A DNA stretch of 64,000 bases from Winogradskyella ludwigii (GTDB lineage Bacteria > Bacteroidota > Bacteroidia > Flavobacteriales > Flavobacteriaceae): contig NZ_JABFDF010000001.1 in the NCBI RefSeq assembly GCF_013403985.1, positions 992,001 to 1,056,000 on the forward strand. Direction: 5' to 3'. The notes below the pieces were generated by a model, which was not told the origin of the DNA, did no database searches, and worked only from the letters and a program-made list of their open reading frames with translations. Positions 8,471 through 16,153 of the stretch are shown here, in pieces (position 1 is the first letter of the stretch; every line of letters starts with the position of its first letter). The translations under genes were made by a program, and so were the position numbers.

Positions 8471-9187
8471 TCAATCTACAAAACGAGATATCAAATCACG
8501 ACTTCCAATTGTAAAAACGAGACCTAAACCTATAGTACTATATTTTCCTTTCTTAAAGAAATTATCCAATTCAGCTGGTACAACAATTTCGGTTTTACTC
8601 TCGTTGTAACCATAATCTAGGTATACCATAAAATGCTTCGACAATTCATAATTGAGATATAATCCATAGCGATTTAACTTTGCAGAATCATTCTGCTCAG
8701 AAATATCAGACGTACTAAAACCCGTGTTTTTATAATCTAAATCACTATCAATAGAAATATTAAGTCCTAATCTTAATTTATCTGTTGGAAAAAACTCATA
8801 TCCTATGTAAACATAATTTTCTGCAATCCTAGATTTCTTGTACGCGCCTAAAAGTTCCTGATTTTTGACATTGAAATAACTAGCACCTGTTGAAAGTCCT
8901 ATAAAAAAATGTTTGTAGATATACATCTGCACTTTAAAATCAATTCCAGATTTACCTTCTAAACCTTCTCCCATAAAATTATCTCCACTCGTGAAAGGTT
9001 TATGTCCACCAATCATAATTGCAAAAAATCGCTGACGTTCTTTTGAATCAAAAAAAGTACTTTTAGAATTGGTTTCAGACTCGCTATTAGAAGAGGTTTC
9101 TTGTGCAAAACCAATAAGACAAAAGAAATATATACCAATGAGCCAAACGGCCTTAATAAGTGAACGTAAAGTCATAGTTGTCTTCAT
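8471..9187 (-). CDS. Outer-membrane beta-barrel protein
   Basis: A 238-residue protein with a cleavable signal peptide ending at about FAQ (residue 28). The mature part alternates short amphipathic strands with aromatic ends (MYIYKHFFIGLSTG, YVYIGYEFFP, YGLYLNYELSKHFMVYLDYGYN, YSTIGLGLVFTIG), typical of small OmpA-type or opacity-type eight-stranded barrels, and it ends in a strand near the C-terminus. No enzymatic motif is seen. Its first 35 bases overlap the end of the lipoprotein gene; a second in-frame ATG at residue 5 (start 9175) would reduce this to 23 bases, so overlap exists either way and implies translational coupling with that gene. Confidence 0.75.
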   Translation of the reverse strand: MKTTMTLRSLIKAVWLIGIYFFCLIGFAQETSSNSESETNSKSTFFDSKERQRFFAIMIGGHKPFTSGDNFMGEGLEGKSGIDFKVQMYIYKHFFIGLSTGASYFNVKNQELLGAYKKSRIAENYVYIGYEFFPTDKLRLGLNISIDSDLDYKNTGFSTSDISEQNDSAKLNRYGLYLNYELSKHFMVYLDYGYNESKTEIVVPAELDNFFKKGKYSTIGLGLVFTIGSRDLISRFVD

Positions 9188-9848
9188 TTATTGTAATAAA
9201 CTCTGTTATTTCTGGCTCGTCATTTATAGCATATGTAAACTCTACAACGCCACCAAATGGGATACTTAATAACCATTCTATATCAGGATTACTATCATTA
9301 AGAAATTGACTTACCACTTGTTCTTGATAACACGAACTTTGAAACTCATTAAGTGTTGTCCCTTCATAATACTCTAAACAGAACCCTTCAATATATTTAA
9401 AAGTATACCTAAGCGTATTAGCTTCTCCACTTGTTCTTTCAATATGATAGTTAAAGGTGGCTAATTTTTTTAAGCTTACAGTTTCTAGATTAAACGTTAA
9501 ATCTAAAGGTGTATACTCTAAAGTATTCGTTTTATAGACATAAGTACTATAATCTTCACCTCCATGAATTTCAATTGCAAAATCTTCGTCCTTATCATAT
9601 AACGATGTAACAGAAAACTCACCTTCAGCATTACTATAACCTTCGCCTATAACATACTGATTTTCTCCTTCACTGTAATTACTTCTTTTAATTAGAACAC
9701 TGATTTTTGCATCAGAAATAGGTGAATTATTTTCATCTATAATTGTGCCTTCAACTAAAATCCTGGTATTATCCTCAAGATGCACCTCACAACTTAAGGC
9801 CGTCATGAGAACGCACGTTGTTAATAAGAATTTAAATAGTAGTTTCAT
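9153..9848 (-). CDS. Lipoprotein with carboxypeptidase-regulatory-like domain
   Basis: A 231-residue lipoprotein: hydrophobic leader followed by the lipobox LSCEV, so Cys20 is the likely lipidated residue. Residues 30-100 form a CarboxypepD_reg-like beta-sandwich (VEGTIIDENNSPISDAKISVL, then YSNAEGEFSVTSL), the same module that fronts many Bacteroidetes TonB receptors and surface proteins. The rest is beta-rich and unrecognised. It precedes and overlaps the beta-barrel gene, so the two probably make a surface complex of an anchored lipoprotein and a barrel; that partnership is inference from the overlap. Confidence 0.72.
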   Translation of the reverse strand: MKLLFKFLLTTCVLMTALSCEVHLEDNTRILVEGTIIDENNSPISDAKISVLIKRSNYSEGENQYVIGEGYSNAEGEFSVTSLYDKDEDFAIEIHGGEDYSTYVYKTNTLEYTPLDLTFNLETVSLKKLATFNYHIERTSGEANTLRYTFKYIEGFCLEYYEGTTLNEFQSSCYQEQVVSQFLNDSNPDIEWLLSIPFGGVVEFTYAINDEPEITEFITINEDNYDFTFTY

Positions 9849-9910
9849 AAAAATAGATCGGTTTTAATAAAGATGCAATTTGTAAGAAAAGGTTGCGTAT
9901 TACAATGTTA

Positions 9911-9945
9911 AAAAAACAAAGCCACATCTTTCGATATGGCTTTTA
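9911..9945 (-). terminator. Terminator after the aldehyde dehydrogenase gene
   Basis: Arms AAAGCCA (9918-9924) and TGGCTTT (9937-9943) with further imperfect pairing inside; the A-run at 9909-9917 becomes the U-tail on the minus strand. It lies 26 bases beyond the stop at 9971. Confidence 0.7.
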
Positions 9946-9970
9946 TAATTTTTAAAAACTTAACTTCAGT

Positions 9971-11524
9971 TTAAAGATCAAACTTAATGCCTTGCGCTAA
10001 TGGCAATTCATCCGAATAGTTAATTGTATTTGTTTGTCTTCTCATGTACACTTTCCAAGCATCAGATCCAGACTCACGTCCACCACCTGTTTCTTTTTCT
10101 CCACCAAAAGCACCACCAATTTCAGCACCAGAAGTTCCGATGTTTACATTAGCAATTCCACAATCTGAACCAGCATAAGATAAAAATTTCTCTGCCTCTT
10201 TTAATTCATTAGTCATAATTGCAGACGATAAACCTTGAGCCACACCATTTTGCTTAGAAATAGCATTTTCTACATCTCCAGAATATTTCATTAAGTATAA
10301 AATTGGAGCAAATGTTTCATGCTGAACAATTTTAAAATGGTTTTCTGCTTCGATGATTGCTGGTTTTACGTAGCAACCGCTTTCGTAACCTTCACCTTCT
10401 AAAACTCCACCTTCAACTAAAACGTTTCCACCTTCTGCTTTTGCTGTTTCAATCGCCGCTAAATACGTGTTTACAGAATCTTTATCAATTAATGGTCCAA
10501 TATGATTTTTTTCATCTAAAGGATTTCCAATAGTTAATTGTCCATAAGCACCAACAATTGCATCTCTTACTTTATCGTAAACTGATTCGTGAATAATTAA
10601 ACGACGTGTAGAAGTACAACGTTGTCCACAAGTTCCAACAGCACCAAATACAGCACCAGGAACTACCACTTTTAAATCTGCAGTTGGTGTAATAATAATG
10701 GCATTGTTACCACCCAACTCTAACAAAGATTTTCCAAAACGTTCAGCAACCTTTGCTCCAACGATTCTTCCCATTCTTGTAGATCCTGTAGCAGATACTA
10801 AAGGAATTCTATGATCTGTAGTCATCATTTCACCTACTTTGTAGTCTCCATTAATGATATTAGAAATCCCTTCTGGTAAATTATTATCTTTTAAAACTGC
10901 TGCAATTATATTTTGACAAGCAATAGAACATAAAGGTGCTTTTTCAGAACCTTTCCACACACAAACATCACCACAAATCCAAGCTAAAGCTGTATTCCAA
11001 GCCCAAACTGCGACAGGGAAATTAAATGCAGAGATAATTCCAACAACTCCAATTGGATGCCATTGCTCTCTCATTACGTGACCTGGACGTTCCGATGGAA
11101 TGGTTTGACCGTTTAATTGTCTAGACAATCCAACTGAGAAATCACAGATATCAATCATCTCTTGAACCTCACCGTAACCTTCTTGCAAAGATTTACCCAT
11201 TTCATAAGATACCAACTTCCCTAAAGGCTCTTTTAAGTCTCTTAATTTATTACCAAACTGACGTACAATTTCGCCACGTTGTGGTGCTGGCATATCTCTA
11301 AATGACAAGAATGCCTTAGTTGCCGCATCCATTACTCTATCGTAATCTGCTCTTGTCGTTGTTTTTACTTTCCCTATTAATTTTCCATCTACAGGCGAGT
11401 AAGATTCAATAATATCTCCATTAGAAAAATTATTTGAACCCGTAGAAGTTCCTTCATTTATATCCTTTACACCTAACTGGCTTAAAGCTTCTTTTATTCC
11501 GAAATCGGTAGCAATTGCTTCCAT
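9971..11524 (-). CDS. amaB: ALDH7-type aldehyde dehydrogenase (L-piperidine-6-carboxylate dehydrogenase)
   Basis: A 517-residue NAD-dependent dehydrogenase of the antiquitin/ALDH7 branch, which oxidises alpha-aminoadipic semialdehyde (in equilibrium with piperideine-6-carboxylate) to alpha-aminoadipate in lysine catabolism. The sequence shows the catalytic Cys303 in GTCGQRCTSTRR, the general-base Glu269 in LLELGGNNA, the FNFP oxyanion region near residue 168, and the GSTRMGR nicotinamide-loop segment at 247-253. ALDH7-specific wording such as CGQRCTSTRRL and GAEIGGAFGGEKETGGGRESGSD supports this group over ordinary ALDHs. It stands alone with its own terminator; no other lysine-degradation gene is adjacent. 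Substrate is inferred from family resemblance only. Confidence 0.88.
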   Translation of the reverse strand: MEAIATDFGIKEALSQLGVKDINEGTSTGSNNFSNGDIIESYSPVDGKLIGKVKTTTRADYDRVMDAATKAFLSFRDMPAPQRGEIVRQFGNKLRDLKEPLGKLVSYEMGKSLQEGYGEVQEMIDICDFSVGLSRQLNGQTIPSERPGHVMREQWHPIGVVGIISAFNFPVAVWAWNTALAWICGDVCVWKGSEKAPLCSIACQNIIAAVLKDNNLPEGISNIINGDYKVGEMMTTDHRIPLVSATGSTRMGRIVGAKVAERFGKSLLELGGNNAIIITPTADLKVVVPGAVFGAVGTCGQRCTSTRRLIIHESVYDKVRDAIVGAYGQLTIGNPLDEKNHIGPLIDKDSVNTYLAAIETAKAEGGNVLVEGGVLEGEGYESGCYVKPAIIEAENHFKIVQHETFAPILYLMKYSGDVENAISKQNGVAQGLSSAIMTNELKEAEKFLSYAGSDCGIANVNIGTSGAEIGGAFGGEKETGGGRESGSDAWKVYMRRQTNTINYSDELPLAQGIKFDL

Positions 11525-11810
11525 ATTTACTTATTTTTTATGAATTATTAGATTTTCATGCGAAGTTACTAATAAAAAATCAGCTTTACCTAAAGCATCT
11601 GTAGCAAATAAAACCCTAATATTTCTTGGGTAACTATGTCATAAATTAGATTTTAATTTTTTTTTAATTTAGTACGATATATATTTTTTTTAAGATTAAA
11701 ACACAATGTGAAGCTATTATTTGTAACATTTTAATAACTTTAAACACAAACAGTTAACCAACCTCAACTACAACCATTGACCTAATTTACTTTCAAGCTA
11801 AAGAACGTAA
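11525..11810. other. Divergent intergenic region, nothing recognised
   Basis: These 286 A/T-rich bases separate the aldehyde dehydrogenase from the DUF6090 array. I found no convincing TTG/TAnnTTTG promoter pair, RNA structure or repeat, though at least one promoter in each direction must lie here. Confidence 0.4.
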
Positions 11811-12581
11811 ATGATTACACTATTCCGCCGATTTAGGCAACGGCTTCTAACCGAAAACAAATTTTCGAAATATCTAATATATGCTATTGGAGAAATTATC
11901 CTTGTGGTCATTGGGATTCTCATTGCACTAGGCATTAATAACAACAACAACTTCAATGCTCAGAGAAAAGTAGAACAAGAATACCTAAGCTCTCTTCAAT
12001 CAGAATTTGAAACAAATTTGAGTAAAATAAATACCGCTATTCAAGTCAATGAACAGCGCATAAAAACGTTAGAAAAAGTTTTGACTTTATTCAACAAAAA
12101 TGTGCTCGACACCATTAAACCTCAGACAATCTCTCAATTACTTGGACCTATTTTAGGCAGTGATATTCAGTATACACCAACAACAGGAGTTTTAAATGAC
12201 GTCATTAGTTCTGGTAAACTCAATATCATTTTAAATAAAAACTTAAGAGAAGATCTAGCTTCTTTTGAAAGCACAATAAATCATTTAAGCACGCAAGTAA
12301 ATGATGCTGATTTTACACAACGAAATTTAACAAGTCTTTTCTTTAAAAACGGTAGCGCTAGAACTATTGTTACAGATTTAAATATGATTGATTTACAGTT
12401 TCAATCTATCTCTACAAAGACAGACAACAAGGACATCTTTAATTCTATAGAATTCGAAAATTATCTAGTGGATTATTATTTGTTAGCCAAAGCGACAAAT
12501 GGACCTCGATTATTTAGCGGCATAAAATCGCAAATAGAAACTATTCTAATTGAAATTGAACACGAGTTAGAAAACAAATAA
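11811..12581 (+). CDS. DUF6090 family membrane-anchored protein, copy 1
   Basis: A 256-residue protein with the DUF6090 layout: basic N-terminus (FRRFRQRLLTENKFSKYL), a single membrane helix at about residues 24-44 (EIILVVIGILIALGINN), then about 210 mostly helical residues likely to be outside the cytoplasmic membrane. It differs from the downstream copies by GINNNNN in place of LQINNWN at the helix end. The function of DUF6090 is unknown; members occur in tandem groups in Flavobacteriia. It opens a same-strand run of four such genes, with a TerB-like gene next. No signal cleavage is expected because the helix is internal. Confidence 0.82.
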   Translation: MITLFRRFRQRLLTENKFSKYLIYAIGEIILVVIGILIALGINNNNNFNAQRKVEQEYLSSLQSEFETNLSKINTAIQVNEQRIKTLEKVLTLFNKNVLDTIKPQTISQLLGPILGSDIQYTPTTGVLNDVISSGKLNIILNKNLREDLASFESTINHLSTQVNDADFTQRNLTSLFFKNGSARTIVTDLNMIDLQFQSISTKTDNKDIFNSIEFENYLVDYYLLAKATNGPRLFSGIKSQIETILIEIEHELENK

Positions 12582-12604
12582 AGCTATTAATTAAACATCA
12601 CATC

Positions 12605-12940
12605 ATGAAAAACAAAAAACCAAACTGGACCAAAACTGAATTACAAATTTACATTATGCTACTCTGTGCTAATGCAGATAAAACCGAAACTGAAGAAGAG
12701 TTAGACATGATACAAAGCAAAACATCTAAAAAAACCTTTCTTAAAATGCATAAAAAATTCCATAGCCATTCTAAAAAAAAGCGTTTAGATAAAATTGAAA
12801 AGGTCATTAACAACCACGATTACAGCCAAATGGAACTTGCTGCTTTTAGAAGAGAAATGTATAAGATATTCTTTTCGGATTGCAGTTTTAGTATGATGGA
12901 AGAACGTTTAGATATGACTTTAGATAAAACACTTTACTAA
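12605..12940 (+). CDS. Small TerB-like protein
   Basis: A 111-residue, highly charged, all-helical cytosolic protein. The segment beginning ELQIYIMLLCANADKTETEEEL resembles the start of TerB-like domains (helix, acidic loop, possible metal-binding acids at Asp/Glu of ADKTETEEE). TerB-domain proteins are tied to tellurite resistance and membrane-linked stress modules, but no terC, terD or terZ gene is nearby. It sits 23 bases after DUF6090 copy 1 and five bases before copy 2, so it is part of the array transcript. Assignment rests on pattern only. Confidence 0.6.
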   Translation: MKNKKPNWTKTELQIYIMLLCANADKTETEEELDMIQSKTSKKTFLKMHKKFHSHSKKKRLDKIEKVINNHDYSQMELAAFRREMYKIFFSDCSFSMMEERLDMTLDKTLY

Positions 12941-12945
12941 TAGTA

Positions 12946-13701
12946 ATGATAAACTTCTTTAGAAAATTACGCTACGATCTTATGGAAAAAAACAAAACTA
13001 GTAAGTACCTCAAATACGCCTTTGGCGAAATTGTACTTGTAGTTATTGGAATTCTAATTGCGCTACAGATTAATAATTGGAATCAAAAACGTCTTCAAAA
13101 ACTCACATTAAGCAATTACTACGAACGTATGCACGAAGAGTTAGAAAGTAGTCGTAACGATCTAGACAATTTAATTCTTGGCATTGATAGTTTAGTAATG
13201 CTAAATAGAAAAACGCTCGAAATATTAAGTTCTAACAATAAAGATTCTATACCAACTCTGCAAAAAACCCTAGGTGCATTGGGTACAGCTTGGGTCAATA
13301 GTTTTAATTATCCAATTGTTCAAGAGTTTATGAATGAAGGCTATTTAGCTAAAGTAAATAACACCAAAATTAAAGAAGAGTTGCAAGCATTTAGTTTTCA
13401 ATTGAACCGCTTTAAGGCTCTTGATAAAGGAATAGGCGATCAATATGTATTGACCATAGAGCCTTTTATAAACAAGCATCTTAATTACTCACAAATTGCT
13501 CTAGATAGGTATAAAACCAGCCTCGTATCTGGAGGACCTGATACAGATTTTGAATGGCTATTTAATAATTTAGAAGCATGGAATATCATAACCCTTAAGT
13601 TAGAGATGCTTGTTACCCAAAAGGCAATTTTAAAAGAATTTAAAGCCATGAGAGAGCGCTTAACCAATTTATTTAATTCAGAGCTAAACTTAAAACCATG
13701 A
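12946..13701 (+). CDS. DUF6090 family membrane-anchored protein, copy 2
   Basis: A 251-residue paralogue with the constant N-terminus INFFRKLRYDLMEKNKTSKY, membrane helix EIVLVVIGILIALQINNWN (about residues 28-46) and a distinct helical C-terminal part. The N-terminal 45 residues match copies 3 and 4 closely, while the rest diverges strongly. The stop codon overlaps the ATG of copy 3 by four bases (13698-13701), a typical translational-coupling arrangement. Function unknown. Confidence 0.85.
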   Translation: MINFFRKLRYDLMEKNKTSKYLKYAFGEIVLVVIGILIALQINNWNQKRLQKLTLSNYYERMHEELESSRNDLDNLILGIDSLVMLNRKTLEILSSNNKDSIPTLQKTLGALGTAWVNSFNYPIVQEFMNEGYLAKVNNTKIKEELQAFSFQLNRFKALDKGIGDQYVLTIEPFINKHLNYSQIALDRYKTSLVSGGPDTDFEWLFNNLEAWNIITLKLEMLVTQKAILKEFKAMRERLTNLFNSELNLKP

Positions 13702-14480
13702 TAAAATTTTTTAGAAAAATAAGATACACCCTTATGGAAACAGGTAAAACAAGCAAGTACTTTAAATACGCTATCGGAGAAATTGTCCTTGTGGTGATTG
13801 GGATTCTCATTGCACTTCAGATTAATAATTGGAACGAAAACAGAAAGAATACCCAATACGAACAAAACTATCTGCAAAGAATTCTAAAGGATTTAAATAA
13901 AGATCAAGTAGAACTTGAGATGCATCTCAATACAGACACATTAAAACTAGATGCATTTACCGAGATAATGCGTATACAAAAGACTAATTCAATTACATCA
14001 AATCAACAAGCTTACTTAACGGCTCTAAGTAAAGTTCAAGGGACCAACTGGTTTGAAGGCAACGACGTAGTATTTAATGAAATGAAATTTTCTGGTAAGC
14101 TAGCGCTAATCGCTTCAGAGGAATTAAGAGAAAGTATACAGAACTATTATAAGCAAGTAGAAGAAGTTATAAAACAAGAAAACATCTACGTTGCCTTACA
14201 GACAAGTGCATATTACAGGATAAATGATTATACAGACAATGCATTTTTAAGAGAGGCTTCAATGGCACCAAGATGGAATTCAAATACTAACGCGGTAACT
14301 TATGAAGATATCATTCATTTTTATGAAAATTTAAATGAAGAACAAAAAAAAGAAGCACTTAAAGATTTAACGTTAATGAAAGAAAACATTTTGTACAGTA
14401 ACAAAGTTAGAACTACCCTCTACGAAAAAGGCAAAGCAACAATAAAACTCATAAATGATTATTTAGAAAAGAAGATATAA
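13698..14480 (+). CDS. DUF6090 family membrane-anchored protein, copy 3
   Basis: A 260-residue paralogue. Its first 31 bases are identical to those of copy 4, and a 41-base block covering the membrane helix (13773-13813) is identical to 14580-14620 in copy 4, far more conserved than the remainder. The residues after the helix are predicted helical with KDLNKDQVELEMHL-type charged segments suggesting coiled coil. Starts within the last codons of copy 2. The identity in the anchor suggests recent duplication or gene conversion limited to the 5' end. Function unknown. Confidence 0.85.
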   Translation: MIKFFRKIRYTLMETGKTSKYFKYAIGEIVLVVIGILIALQINNWNENRKNTQYEQNYLQRILKDLNKDQVELEMHLNTDTLKLDAFTEIMRIQKTNSITSNQQAYLTALSKVQGTNWFEGNDVVFNEMKFSGKLALIASEELRESIQNYYKQVEEVIKQENIYVALQTSAYYRINDYTDNAFLREASMAPRWNSNTNAVTYEDIIHFYENLNEEQKKEALKDLTLMKENILYSNKVRTTLYEKGKATIKLINDYLEKKI

Positions 14481-14504
14481 CATCTTTAAAATTAAAGTTT
14501 AAAC

Positions 14505-15563
14505 ATGATAAAATTTTTTAGAAAAATAAGATACAACCTCATGGAAACAGGCAAAACATCCAAGTATTTCAAATATGCCATCGGAGAAATTGTCCTTGTG
14601 GTGATTGGGATTCTCATTGCGCTTCAAATCAATAATTGGAACGAAAAACGTAAAAACGAAAACAAGATAGCAACAATTTTAAAAGAGATACAAAAAGATT
14701 TAGAAGAAGATATTGTTAAATCTAAAGCGTTGTTTACTTACTATAACAAAAGAGACTCGATAATACAATTGGCTTTAGACAACAAATTAACACGAGAAAA
14801 TTATTTAAGTGCTAATAGGCATGAATTCATATATGTTGCTATGAACGCTTTTCACCTTAAAATTCATAATAATGGGTATAAAAAATTAACCGATAATATA
14901 GATAATATACCAGAGAAGTATCAAGAATTAATTTCACCTCTAAATGAAATTTATACCTACAATAAGTACGAAATTGATAAATTCGACATCAGGATAGATA
15001 AAGTTACCGATCGTTTAATGGATAACCTTGCCACATCAAAGCCTTGGTTTTATAATCTTTACGAAAATATTAGTGATGATGCGATACACTTTTTTTTAAA
15101 TGATTCATTATATAAAAATGACCTATACATTTATAGAAACGCATCTGATAATTTAGGTAGGCATATCTCTAGTTTTAATCAAAACGCAAGTAACGTTTAT
15201 AGAACTATTGCAGAACTAACGGGTTACCCAAAAACACTACCAGATTTTATACCTCATCATTTAATAGAACCAACACCACAAGATCTAGAGGCCATTATAG
15301 GCAATTACAAAATGGTAAAATTCACAACGCCTACAGGCGAATTAATGCCTCTAAATGAGCCTATTACAATAAAAGCAGGTAAATACAGCTTAGAGCTAAC
15401 AATTGTAAACAGTAGTAATACTATTTTTCTCTATTATAAAAGTACTACTGAGTTGTATGATGAAGAAGCAACATCAACATTAGTAAAGAATGATAAAAAC
15501 CAAGTTGTAAAAATCATAGCAAAATATGATGATGGAGAAGCTGAATTAATAAAAATAGAATAG
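14505..15563 (+). CDS. DUF6090 family membrane-anchored protein with extra C-terminal beta domain, copy 4
   Basis: A 352-residue paralogue, about 90 residues longer than the other three. After the shared anchor (residues 1-47) and the helical part, residues about 255-352 switch to beta-rich sequence (LEAIIGNYKMVKF, KAGKYSLELTIV, TIFLYYKSTTELYDEEA, KIIAKYDDGEAELIKIE) that resembles the DUF3471/lipocalin-like tail seen at the end of many Bacteroidetes serine hydrolases. It follows copy 3 by 24 bases. The extra domain makes it a natural fusion and argues that C-termini of this family are modular. Function unknown. Confidence 0.83.
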   Translation: MIKFFRKIRYNLMETGKTSKYFKYAIGEIVLVVIGILIALQINNWNEKRKNENKIATILKEIQKDLEEDIVKSKALFTYYNKRDSIIQLALDNKLTRENYLSANRHEFIYVAMNAFHLKIHNNGYKKLTDNIDNIPEKYQELISPLNEIYTYNKYEIDKFDIRIDKVTDRLMDNLATSKPWFYNLYENISDDAIHFFLNDSLYKNDLYIYRNASDNLGRHISSFNQNASNVYRTIAELTGYPKTLPDFIPHHLIEPTPQDLEAIIGNYKMVKFTTPTGELMPLNEPITIKAGKYSLELTIVNSSNTIFLYYKSTTELYDEEATSTLVKNDKNQVVKIIAKYDDGEAELIKIE

Positions 15564-15622
15564 TATCTTTCTTTAAGCATCTAAGACCGTAATAATTTTT
15601 TAAAACACTAATTAGCACAAAA

Positions 15623-15742
15623 ATGAACGGAATGGACATTGTAATGGTGATAACCATAATACTTTTCGCAAGATTAGGCATACGCTTGTTCCAACTCTAT
15701 AAAAAAGCTCAACAAGAAAAAAAAGATAAACAGAATGATTAA
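15623..15742 (+). CDS. 39-residue single-helix membrane microprotein
   Basis: An open frame of 39 codons: a short polar start, a hydrophobic stretch (IVMVITIILFARLGI) and a strongly basic tail rich in Lys and Gln, i.e. a one-pass membrane protein with inside-positive tail. It lies 59 bases after DUF6090 copy 4, and its stop overlaps the start of the decayed fifth copy by eight bases, mirroring the overlap between copies 2 and 3. No family recognised. It could be a genuine micro-gene or chance. Confidence 0.4.
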   Translation: MNGMDIVMVITIILFARLGIRLFQLYKKAQQEKKDKQND

Positions 15743-15897
15743 ATTCTTTAGAAAAATTCGTCAAAATATCATTATAAAAAACAAAATATCCAAATAGTTC
15801 AAATACGCCATTAGCAAGATAATCTACTAGTTTACAACTATTTTTAATTGCTGCACTAGTAAATATTAATAACAACATCCAAATTAAAAATATATAA
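15735..15897 (+). pseudogene. Degenerate fifth DUF6090 copy (N-terminal remnant)
   Basis: ATG at 15735 opens MIKFFRKIRQNI, then KISK followed by an in-frame TAG where the intact copies have Tyr, and continues FKYAISKII before further stops. After a +1 shift the frame reads LIAALVNINNN, matching the LIALGINNNN helix end of copy 1. The rest of the gene is gone. This is the anchor-encoding 5' part of a DUF6090 gene carrying at least one nonsense mutation and one frameshift, so the array is losing as well as gaining members. Confidence 0.8.
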
Positions 15898-16153
15898 TTA
15901 ATGTAATTTTAAAACTATCTCAAACAGCATAGCTGAATACGAAATATATAAACCGTTTGAATAGAAATAAAAAAATTAAATTCCGTAAGAATTCTATTCC
16001 AATTTCCTTAACTCATCTGCAAACATTTCTTAACTTTAAGACCAATTTAACAATTAGCCTACGTCTAAAACTAAAAATGTGAGCGTACTTAATTAACAAG
16101 AAAGTACCTACTCTTCTTTTTAATCGAAGTTTCACACTCAATCCATCAATACC

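Noticed and set aside
12605..12940. A tellurite-resistance island around the TerB-like gene
   Set aside because: No other ter gene is present; the protein fits a lone small TerB-like member in the DUF6090 run.
15612..15878. An 88-codon open frame on the minus strand
   Set aside because: It runs antisense to the microprotein and the decayed DUF6090 copy, which explain the plus strand better; the protein has no recognisable feature beyond reversed hydrophobic codons.
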